Of a stretch of DNA of 64,000 nt, positions 54,278 through 61,912 are shown piece by piece. The notes under the pieces were generated by a model, which did not search any database, had not been told where the DNA came from, and was given only the letters and a program-made list of their open reading frames with translations. The translations under genes were made by a program, and so were the position numbers. The stretch is from assembly GCA_020634555.1 (NCBI GenBank), contig JACKBK010000013.1:1-64000 (forward strand). Direction: 5' to 3'. The stretch is from Caldilineae bacterium. GTDB taxonomy: Bacteria; Chloroflexota; Anaerolineae; JAAEKA01. The first letter of the stretch is position 1; each line of letters begins with the position of its first letter.

Positions 54278-57061
54278 ATGATGACACCACGATCGATCGT
54301 CGCGCGCTGGGGCGACCTGATCATCGCCTGCCTGGCCGGAGCGGTCGCGCTGGGCGTGTACGCTGTGATGGCCGCGCCCTCCGTGGCCGCGGGCGACATC
54401 GCCGAGCTGCAATACATCCCCGCCTCGCTGGGCATCCCACATCCCAACGGCTATCCCTTCTACATGCTGCTGGGCTGGCTCTGGTCGAATCTGCCGCTGG
54501 GTCCGCTGGCCTGGCAGATGAACCTGCTCTCGGCGCTGTTCGGGGCGGTCGGCGTGGGATTGCTCTATCTGTTGTTGCGCGCTGCCGGCTTGCGGCGCAT
54601 CGCCGCGCTGGCCGGTGCGCTGACCTGGGCCTTCCAGCGCACCCTGTGGACCTATGCCGGATTGGCGCACCGCTACACGCTGTGGATGCTGCTGGGCCTG
54701 GCGTTGCTGTTGGCGCTGGTCATCTGGCGGCGGCGGGGTGATTCCCGTTGGCTCTTGCTGGCGGCGCTGTTGGGTGGTCTGGGGCTGGCCAGCCACATCG
54801 CTGCCCCGCTTTTCTTTCTGCCTGGCGCGATTCTCATCCTCTGGCCTGGCCGGGCCAGCCTACCATCGCTCAGGATAGCCGGCCTGGCAGCCCTGTTGTT
54901 CCTTCTGCCGCTGCTTCTCTTCGCCTACATCCCCATCCGCGGGGCGGCGCTCTGGAACGCCTCGCCGGTCAGCGAGATCTATCAGGCGCCGCTGGCCGTG
55001 CTGCACGGTCTCATCCATCCGCGCTTTGCACCCGACGCAGACACGCTTTTGCGCTATTTTACGGCCGGCAGCCCCAGCGGCCTGAGCCAGGTTCTGACCA
55101 ACGCCGCCGGCAATACCTGGTTCGTGCCCATCCTGGTCGCGGACGAGATCGGGGCGGTCTGGCTGGTCGCCGGCCTGGCCGGTCTGGTGTTGGCCGTCTG
55201 GCGCGATCGCGCCTGGGGCGTCGCGTTGTGGGCGCTGCTGCTGGCCGATGTCCTGCTGGCGTTCTACTATCGCCAGGGCAACGTGGAGGCGTATTTCTTG
55301 CCGGCCGCGCTCTGTCTGGTGATCGGTCTGGCCGAGGTGCTGGATGCTCTCCTGCGGCTGGCTGACCGCGGCCTTGCCCGACGGCGTGTTCCTGCCGGCG
55401 TGCTGGCGCTGGCCTGTCTGGCGTTGCCGCTGGTCTTCTTTGTGCGCAATGTTCAGTCCGCCGATCATCGCGACGAACTGGCCACCGACAACTACTGGCG
55501 CACCGTGCTGGCGCTGGATCTGGAGGAAGGGGCCGGGCTGGTGGCTCACTGGAGCGACCTGACGCCCCTCTGGTACTTCCAACAGGCCGAGGGGCAGCGA
55601 ACCGACCTACTGGGCCTATATCTGCCTGATCTGGCCCAGATACAGGCCGGCTTGCAGCGCGGCGACGCCGTCTATCTGGCTGGCCCGCTGGGCGACTGGT
55701 ATGCGGATCTGTCCCAGTCTGTGCGATTGATACCCTGGGGGCCGCTGGTGCGTCTGGTACTGCCTCAGGCGCCTGCGCCGGTTATCGAGCCTGCCGGGAG
55801 CGCGGTCGACGCAACGTTGAGCAATACCATCCGCCTGCGCACTGTCTCCCTGCCGCAGGAGGCCCAACCGGCCGGCGCTACAGTCCCGCTGACGCTAACC
55901 TGGACCAGTCTGGCGCCGGTCCCGCGCGATCTGCACATATCCCTGCGCTTGCGCCAGGCAGGCCAGCAGGTGGCCCAACAGGACGACCGCATCATCTCGC
56001 CCTGGTTTGCGCTGGAGACGGTGGATCCCGGTCTGGACTTCTGGAGCCGGCACGAGTTGCGCATCCCGGAGGGCTTGCAGCCGGGCCAATACGATCTGCG
56101 GGCGGTGGTCTATGAGTTGGAGGGGCCGGAGTTGCAGCCGGAGGCAGGGGGCGTCGAGGTTGATCTGGGCACACTGACCGTCGAGCCGCAGGTCGTTACA
56201 CGGCGACCCCTTGTGCCCGCCCCAATCCTGGCGCCCTGTTTGTCGTTGCTCTCAGCGTCGCCGGACGCGCCGGCGGCGTTGATTGGCTCCCGTCTGGGCG
56301 TAGACCTGCTGTGGGAGGCGCGTTGCCAGCCGTCCGACGACGTGGCGCTGCGCTTCACATTGAAGGATGAAAGCGGCCGCCGCGATCTGGAAGTCCAGCC
56401 GCTGGACGCCGCCTACCCGCCGATAGAGTGGCAGTCTGGCCAGCGTGTTCTCACGCACAACAACATTCGCTTGCCTTCCGACTTGGCGCCCGGTGAGGCT
56501 GTTCTGGAACTGGAGGTCGTCGATCCCGCCAGCGGCGAGCCCTTCAAGGCGCGCTGGGGACCGTTGCCGTTCCCCGGACGCCAGAAGGTCGCGACGCTCT
56601 CGCTGGTAACCCGGCCCCACGAAACCGAGGCGCCTGAACTGGCCAACGCCGCGGCGGCGTTGTTTGGCGACGAGATTCGCCTGCTGGGCTACGAAGTCGC
56701 TGCCGATTCGCTGGACGCCGGCCTTCCACTGACAGTCACCCTGGCCTGGCAGGCCGAGCAGGCCGTGGACACCAGCTACAGCGTCTTCCTGCATCTACTC
56801 GACCAGGATGGCCAGATCGTTGCCCAGCGCGACGCGGTGCCGCGTGACGGCCAACTGCCCACCAGCCTTTGGTTGCCGGGCGAGGTGGTAGCCGACAGCT
56901 ATGTGTTGCAGCCTGGCCAGCCACTGGCGCCGGGCGCCTACCGGCTCATTACCGGGTTGTACGATCCAGGCAACGGACAACGGCTGCCGGTCAGCGATGC
57001 TTCAGGGAAGAGCGGCGGCGATTTTGTTTCCTTGGGGACGGTGACTGTTCCACCCAAATGA
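54278..57061 (+). CDS. DUF2723 membrane glycosyltransferase with C-terminal beta-sandwich domains
   Basis: 927 aa. The DUF2723 (protein O-mannosyltransferase-like) motif AAGDIAELQYIPASLGIPHP then NGYPFYMLLG occurs at about 38-67. About 11 TM helices reach residue 400. An extracytoplasmic segment (about 405-500, TDLLGLYLPDLAQIQAGLQR) is followed by three beta modules; the last (about 835-925) has YSVFLHLLDQDGQIVAQRDA, PTSLWLPGEVVADSYVL and PGAYRLITGLYDPGNGQRLP. Last of three rightward genes; the opposite-strand neighbour ends 21 bp away, so the two transcripts converge. Confidence 0.82.
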   Translation: MMTPRSIVARWGDLIIACLAGAVALGVYAVMAAPSVAAGDIAELQYIPASLGIPHPNGYPFYMLLGWLWSNLPLGPLAWQMNLLSALFGAVGVGLLYLLLRAAGLRRIAALAGALTWAFQRTLWTYAGLAHRYTLWMLLGLALLLALVIWRRRGDSRWLLLAALLGGLGLASHIAAPLFFLPGAILILWPGRASLPSLRIAGLAALLFLLPLLLFAYIPIRGAALWNASPVSEIYQAPLAVLHGLIHPRFAPDADTLLRYFTAGSPSGLSQVLTNAAGNTWFVPILVADEIGAVWLVAGLAGLVLAVWRDRAWGVALWALLLADVLLAFYYRQGNVEAYFLPAALCLVIGLAEVLDALLRLADRGLARRRVPAGVLALACLALPLVFFVRNVQSADHRDELATDNYWRTVLALDLEEGAGLVAHWSDLTPLWYFQQAEGQRTDLLGLYLPDLAQIQAGLQRGDAVYLAGPLGDWYADLSQSVRLIPWGPLVRLVLPQAPAPVIEPAGSAVDATLSNTIRLRTVSLPQEAQPAGATVPLTLTWTSLAPVPRDLHISLRLRQAGQQVAQQDDRIISPWFALETVDPGLDFWSRHELRIPEGLQPGQYDLRAVVYELEGPELQPEAGGVEVDLGTLTVEPQVVTRRPLVPAPILAPCLSLLSASPDAPAALIGSRLGVDLLWEARCQPSDDVALRFTLKDESGRRDLEVQPLDAAYPPIEWQSGQRVLTHNNIRLPSDLAPGEAVLELEVVDPASGEPFKARWGPLPFPGRQKVATLSLVTRPHETEAPELANAAAALFGDEIRLLGYEVAADSLDAGLPLTVTLAWQAEQAVDTSYSVFLHLLDQDGQIVAQRDAVPRDGQLPTSLWLPGEVVADSYVLQPGQPLAPGAYRLITGLYDPGNGQRLPVSDASGKSGGDFVSLGTVTVPPK

Positions 57062-57082
57062 CCCAAATGAAGCGCGCTGCTG

Positions 57083-59302
57083 CTACTGTGGTAGCTCCAC
57101 CGCGCCTACGTCGATCCGGTTGTCCGCGGCCGGCGGATCGACGGTCAGGTTGCGCAGCGGATCGACCTGGTACATGCCCGCACGCAGGCCGTACTCGCCC
57201 GGCGGCAGGTCATCTGGCAGGGTAATGACGTGCCGGTCAACGATGAGCTCGCCCGGCCGCCAGCGGGTCGTCGGCGTGAATCCGCCAACCGGATCGCCAT
57301 CGTGCTGTCCGATCACCCCGCCATCCGCGCCTAACAGATGGACGAAGGCCTTGTAGTTCTGGCTCGTCTCGCGCAGCGCCAACCAATAGAGCGTTACCTC
57401 GACCACGCCTAATTCCGGCTGGGCACGCTGGTCTGCGGCGACCAGCACGGCAACATCTTCCAAGGTTGCCTGCACAGGACGCGGCGTCCACGCCCGCTGG
57501 CCAATGCCCAGACTGTTGGCGGCCAGCGCAACAGCCAGCACGCCCACGACGACGCTGGTGAAACGCAAGCTGCGACCCCGTCCGCGCCACCAGACCAGCA
57601 CAATCCACAAGACCAACCCGGCCAGCGAGACCACTGCGCCAAACATTCGGCCGGCCGTGTCGCCGAAGGCCAGATGCACGGTGTGCTGGCCCGCCGGCAG
57701 GTCCACTGTCACCAGCCCCAATTCGCCGCTGGGGTAAGTGGCTGCGGTCTCGTTGTCCACCGTGGCGCGCCAGCCGGGCAGCAAAAACTGGTGCAGGCGC
57801 AGCGTCCACGGCGCGGCCCCGCTTACATCAGCCGTCAGCTCATCATAGCCCAGCCGGCTGAGCGAGACTTGCGGCGCGGGCTGCAACGATGGGCCATCCA
57901 GCGCGCCCTCGCGCGGTCGCCCCAGGGCCCAGCGCTGCTCGCTTACCGTCAGCGGCAGGAACTCGCCCGTCCACGTCGCGCCCACCTGCCCGGCTGCGGC
58001 GTCCTCTTGCCACATGCGATCGGGCAGCCACTGGTCGGCCGGCGATAGCTGGAGCGGCTCGACCCGCAATCCCGGCAAGGCTACCAGCATCGCCAGCACG
58101 GCTGTTGCCGCGAGCAGGAAGATGGGGCGAACCCGCGGCAGCAGTGCGGGCAGGGCTGCCGCGATTCCCATCAGCCCCACCGCCTCCAGCAGCAGAAAGC
58201 GCCAGGGATATTGCAGTTGGCCCAATGCCGGCAGCAACGCATCCCACAGCGGCAGCGCCACCGCAGTCGTCAGGAACATCGCGGCCGCAGCCACGGCAAG
58301 GTGAAAAACCGCGGCCGGCCAGCCGGCCGGCAAGCGCTTTTGCCGCCAACGCGCCAGCAACAGGACAGCAACCAGCGCCACCAACGCCAGCGCAAACCAG
58401 CTCAACGGGTAGATGCGTCCCAGCGTCTCCGGCGCATTCGTGAAATAGGCCAGCGAGCGCCGCAGCAGGGTGGCCTCGGTCAGCAGGTGTTCAGCATAGC
58501 CGCGCGACGGCCCCAGCGCCAGCCCGACGGAGCGGCTCTCCGCCAGTCCTGGCAGCCAGAAGACAGCCGTGATCGCTGCGGCCAGCGCCACCGACCCGGC
58601 CGCGCCGGCCAGCCGTCGCCAACGCCGGCTCCAACCTGCCAGCACCAGCAACTGCGCTACAGCCACGGGCGCCATCATCAGCGCGGTCAGGTTGTGGGTT
58701 AGTACCAGCCCGGCCCAGGCCAGCGTTCCCCACAGCAGCGGCAGCCAGGGGGCGTCGCGCCGGAAGGCCGCCGAATAGGCCCACAGGATCAGCGGCGGGA
58801 AGATGAACGCGGCATGTTCGGGAACCGCGCCCCGCAGATAGGCATCGGCCAGGTGGTAGGGCGTATAGGTGTAGACCACCGCGGCCAACACACCGGCGAC
58901 GTTGCCGAAGAGGTGCCGTCCGTAGCCGAAGGCCGCCAGCGCCGCTGCCAGCGTGCTGAACGCGATCAACAGCTTGACGGCGTTGGCTGGTTCGATGCCG
59001 GCGAAAGTCAAAGCAGCCGCCGGGGCGTAGCTCAGCGGCGCGTAGAAGTTGAGCACCGCCTGTCCGTAGCCGAAGCCAAACTCGGGGAAGAGTCGCGGCC
59101 AGAGCACACCGTCCTGCCAGGCTCGCGCCAGCGCCGCCGTCCGGTAGACGTGGAACAGCCCATCGTCGGAGACGAAGAAGCCAGCTCGCAACAGTGGCAG
59201 CAGCGCCGGCAGCACCAGCAACAGGGTCAGGCCGAGGTAGAGGAGGAGCGAACGGCGAACGGTAATCGGGGTTGCTGGAGGAGCGCTGGACGAGGAGGTC
59301 AT
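57083..59302 (-). CDS. PTPS-related (PF10131-like) membrane protein with C-terminal beta-sandwich
   Basis: 739 aa. The first external loop SDDGLFHVYRTAALARAWQD continues into a FPEFGFGYGQAVLNFYAPLSY segment, the signature of the 6-pyruvoyl-tetrahydropterin synthase-related membrane family (GT-C-like). TM helices extend to about 415. Residues about 420-520 form a YfhO-like outer part (LPGWRATVDNETAATYPSGE, GQHTVHLAFGDTAG). Residues about 600-735 form the shared beta module: YKAFVHLLGADGGVIGQHDG, TTRWRPGELIVDRHVITLP and PPGEYGLRAGMYQVD. The ATG overlaps the previous (upstream) gene's stop by 4 bp. Confidence 0.8.
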   Translation of the reverse strand: MTSSSSAPPATPITVRRSLLLYLGLTLLLVLPALLPLLRAGFFVSDDGLFHVYRTAALARAWQDGVLWPRLFPEFGFGYGQAVLNFYAPLSYAPAAALTFAGIEPANAVKLLIAFSTLAAALAAFGYGRHLFGNVAGVLAAVVYTYTPYHLADAYLRGAVPEHAAFIFPPLILWAYSAAFRRDAPWLPLLWGTLAWAGLVLTHNLTALMMAPVAVAQLLVLAGWSRRWRRLAGAAGSVALAAAITAVFWLPGLAESRSVGLALGPSRGYAEHLLTEATLLRRSLAYFTNAPETLGRIYPLSWFALALVALVAVLLLARWRQKRLPAGWPAAVFHLAVAAAAMFLTTAVALPLWDALLPALGQLQYPWRFLLLEAVGLMGIAAALPALLPRVRPIFLLAATAVLAMLVALPGLRVEPLQLSPADQWLPDRMWQEDAAAGQVGATWTGEFLPLTVSEQRWALGRPREGALDGPSLQPAPQVSLSRLGYDELTADVSGAAPWTLRLHQFLLPGWRATVDNETAATYPSGELGLVTVDLPAGQHTVHLAFGDTAGRMFGAVVSLAGLVLWIVLVWWRGRGRSLRFTSVVVGVLAVALAANSLGIGQRAWTPRPVQATLEDVAVLVAADQRAQPELGVVEVTLYWLALRETSQNYKAFVHLLGADGGVIGQHDGDPVGGFTPTTRWRPGELIVDRHVITLPDDLPPGEYGLRAGMYQVDPLRNLTVDPPAADNRIDVGAVELPQ

Positions 59303-61782
59303 GGGATCACCTGGATCTGGGGCAGTTCGACGAAATCGCCGCCGGGACCGGTCAGGCGCGGCGCGCCCTCCACGTCGCCGCGATAGAGGCCGGTGATCAG
59401 CCGATAGCTGCCGGCCGGCAGGTCAGGCGGCAGCGCCAATGCCAGGTTGTCGCTGATGATCTGGCCGGTGGGCAGTGCAGCCGTGGGATACAAGCCGTCG
59501 CCCGGCCAGCGGTCGCGCTGCGCCACCACCTGCGAGTTGGCATCTAGCAGTTGGGTGAAGACGGTGTAGTTGCCGGCGGGGGGCTGTAGCGCCTGCCAGC
59601 GCAGCCCGATTTGCAGTGTGTCGCCCGGCCTGGCTACGACGACGCCGTCGGACGTGGTTTGCGGCTGTAGCCCACTTCCTGTCTCCTGGATGCCAAGGGT
59701 GGCTTCCACCAGGGCCATGTCACCCAGGGTTTGCTGCGGCGCGATATGCTCGACCACCGTGCCGGCTGCCGAGTAGTGCAGCAGCCGCGCCCAATCGTCG
59801 AAACGTTGCTCGTCCAGCTTGAAGGCGTGTTCCGACAGGTAACGCTCCACGGCTCGGCGGTCTTCGGCATCGTCGCTGGCTGCATCGCGGTCCCGGGCCA
59901 GCCAGATCTCCCCGTAACGCTCTCCCAGTTGCGCCAGCAGATCGTCGGGCGGCGGATCAGCTTCGACCGCGTACCAGACCAGTGGCGCCTTCAGGTAGTT
60001 TAGGAAGTAGTCAGTCAGGGCTGGATCGGGCACAAGCAGCGCCTGGTCACAGCCTCCCCAGCCGCACTCGGCTTGCTCGTCCAGCGTCTGCGTCATCGGC
60101 TTGAGAAAGCGGTCCACGCCGTAGGGATCGAAGCGGCCGTCGCCCTGCCGGTAGATGCCAAGCAGCAGTGATGCGGCCGCAACAGTTAGCACGGCCATGC
60201 CCAGCCCGATCCAGCCGGCCCGCTGCGGACGGCGCCAGATCACCACAAAAGCCACAATCGCTACAGCCAGGAAGGCCAGCGAGATCAACAGGCCGGCGGG
60301 CAGGAAAGCCCAGGTGCCCAGTTCCCTCAGTTGCACCCAGGCGAAATCCAACGGCTGCGTGCCGGACAACAACAGACGCAGATGTCCCACCACCGGCGAG
60401 TAGCTCGGTTGCAGGTAGAGCGCTTCGATGGCCTGGCCGATGCCGCCCCAGATCGCGGCGTTGTCCAGCAAAAAGCGCAGCTCGTAGGTGCGCAGGTCCA
60501 CGCTGACGCCTAGAACCTGGATCGCGACGCTGAGGGCGATCAGCAGCCAGGTTGCGATGCGCAGGGCGGAATCGGTGAAACGTGAAACGTGAAGCGTGAA
60601 ATGTGAAGCGGGAGGCGCGGCTGGCGCCGCCGCGGGATCCTGTGCGCTCCGCATCGGTTCTTGCAACAGCCAGGCGAACACCGGCCCGGCCAACAGCACC
60701 AGGAACGGGATCACCGGCAGCATGTAGCGCGAGCCCCAGGCCACGCCGCCCGACCAATAGTTGTAGCGGCTGTAGCCCAGGAAGTGGCCACCGATGAGCA
60801 ACAGGAACGCGATACCTTCCCAGCGATAGCGGCGGGTAAACGGCACTGCGCCGATCAGGCCCAGCAACAGCACCGGCGCATACCAGAACAGCCCCTTGTA
60901 CGGACTGATGGAGAGGCCCAGCAGCGCCCGCATCATGCGCGCCGGCGCCGACTGTGAAAGCTGTGGGTTGGTGGTGTATTCGACGATGTTGCGGGCGAAC
61001 ACTTCCACACCGCCCAGGGTCGCGATGTGGTAGACCCGTTCCAACCCAAGAACAACCAGCAGCGGCGCCAAAAAGGCCGTTGCCATCGCCAGCCGTTGCC
61101 GCGCCAGGCTTTTTCCAGAATCGGCCGGCCGGCCGCGCTCGTAGGCATAGACCAGCACCAACATCGTAGGGATAAAGGCAACGCTGATCTGCTTGGTCAC
61201 CAGAGCCAGTCCCAACGACAGTCCGGCCAGCGCCGGCCAGCGCAAGCGCCTTGGCTCCGGCGGCCGGTAGCGCAACAGCGCGTAGACGGCCAACAGGTAG
61301 GCCAGCACCGTCAGCGGCTCGCGGAAGAAGGTGCGGCTGTAGGGCCAGGCCAGGGTGGCGAAGGCGAAAACCAGCGCGCCCAGTGTTGCCGTCCGCCGCC
61401 GGAAGCGCAGCTCCAGCAAGCAGAGAGTGACCAGCGCGGCCGACGCGGCGGTCACCAGCAGGTTGAAGAACATCGTCCCCTGCACCGCCGCGCCCAGCGC
61501 CCGTCCCCACAGGTAGAACGGAATCGCCGCGACCATCTGGCCCGGTTCGTAGTTGGGCACCATATCGCCGGCGCTGGTCAACATGCCGACGTTGGTGTAG
61601 TCCCAGTAGATTTGGTTGACGGTGAACTCCCCGCGCTTGATGAAGCTGTCAATACCGCTGAACAGCGCGCGCTCGTCGTTGCTCTTGAACGCGCCCACGT
61701 AAGTCAGCATGGTGACAGCCAGCACCAGGAAGAAGACGCCGATAGCGATACGGCGGTCGCGGGGAAGCGAGTCTTGGGTCAT
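59299..61782 (-). CDS. GT39-like membrane glycosyltransferase with C-terminal beta-sandwich
   Basis: 827 aa. GT-C type: a first external loop with SNDERALFSGIDSFIKRGEF and then PNYEPGQMVAAIPFYLWGRA, followed by about 11 TM helices to residue 500. A stretch of CGTGAAA-type repeat is read in frame as SHFTLHVSRFT at about 393-403, in a loop before TM helix IATWLLIALSVAIQVLG. After a soluble domain (about 565-680) with YGEIWLARDRDAASDD, the shared module ends the protein: YTVFTQLLDANSQVVAQRDR, YPTAALPTGQIISDNLALAL and AGSYRLITGLYRGDVEGAPR. Sugar and acceptor unknown. Confidence 0.8.
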   Translation of the reverse strand: MTQDSLPRDRRIAIGVFFLVLAVTMLTYVGAFKSNDERALFSGIDSFIKRGEFTVNQIYWDYTNVGMLTSAGDMVPNYEPGQMVAAIPFYLWGRALGAAVQGTMFFNLLVTAASAALVTLCLLELRFRRRTATLGALVFAFATLAWPYSRTFFREPLTVLAYLLAVYALLRYRPPEPRRLRWPALAGLSLGLALVTKQISVAFIPTMLVLVYAYERGRPADSGKSLARQRLAMATAFLAPLLVVLGLERVYHIATLGGVEVFARNIVEYTTNPQLSQSAPARMMRALLGLSISPYKGLFWYAPVLLLGLIGAVPFTRRYRWEGIAFLLLIGGHFLGYSRYNYWSGGVAWGSRYMLPVIPFLVLLAGPVFAWLLQEPMRSAQDPAAAPAAPPASHFTLHVSRFTDSALRIATWLLIALSVAIQVLGVSVDLRTYELRFLLDNAAIWGGIGQAIEALYLQPSYSPVVGHLRLLLSGTQPLDFAWVQLRELGTWAFLPAGLLISLAFLAVAIVAFVVIWRRPQRAGWIGLGMAVLTVAAASLLLGIYRQGDGRFDPYGVDRFLKPMTQTLDEQAECGWGGCDQALLVPDPALTDYFLNYLKAPLVWYAVEADPPPDDLLAQLGERYGEIWLARDRDAASDDAEDRRAVERYLSEHAFKLDEQRFDDWARLLHYSAAGTVVEHIAPQQTLGDMALVEATLGIQETGSGLQPQTTSDGVVVARPGDTLQIGLRWQALQPPAGNYTVFTQLLDANSQVVAQRDRWPGDGLYPTAALPTGQIISDNLALALPPDLPAGSYRLITGLYRGDVEGAPRLTGPGGDFVELPQIQVIP
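60574..60610. repeat. In-frame CGTGAAA repeat inside a glycosyltransferase gene
   Basis: GTGAAACGTGAAACGTGAAG and further degenerate units, read on the minus strand as HFTLHVSRFT. The same unit forms the intergenic tracts at 21786-21898 and 46790-46843. Its length keeps the frame. Confidence 0.65.
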
Positions 61783-61801
61783 CAGGATTGGTTCAGCACA
61801 A

Positions 61802-61893
61802 GTAACTACTCAGCCTTCACTGTTGCGTCACTCCCGCGAAGGCGGGAGTCTAGCGCCTGTGAAGACGTGGATTCCCGCCTCCGCGGGAATGAC
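61802..61893. repeat. Palindromic repeat, family B, copy 3
   Basis: GTAACTACTCAGCCTTCACT, then TCACTCCCGCGAAGGCGGGA, TCTAGCGCC, and GATTCCCGCCTCCGCGGGAA TGAC. Nearly the same order as 2243-2356. It fills the 130-bp gap between the two leftward GT-C genes; no gene in it. Confidence 0.72.
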
Positions 61894-61912
61894 AACGTCC
61901 TGTAGCCAGCTT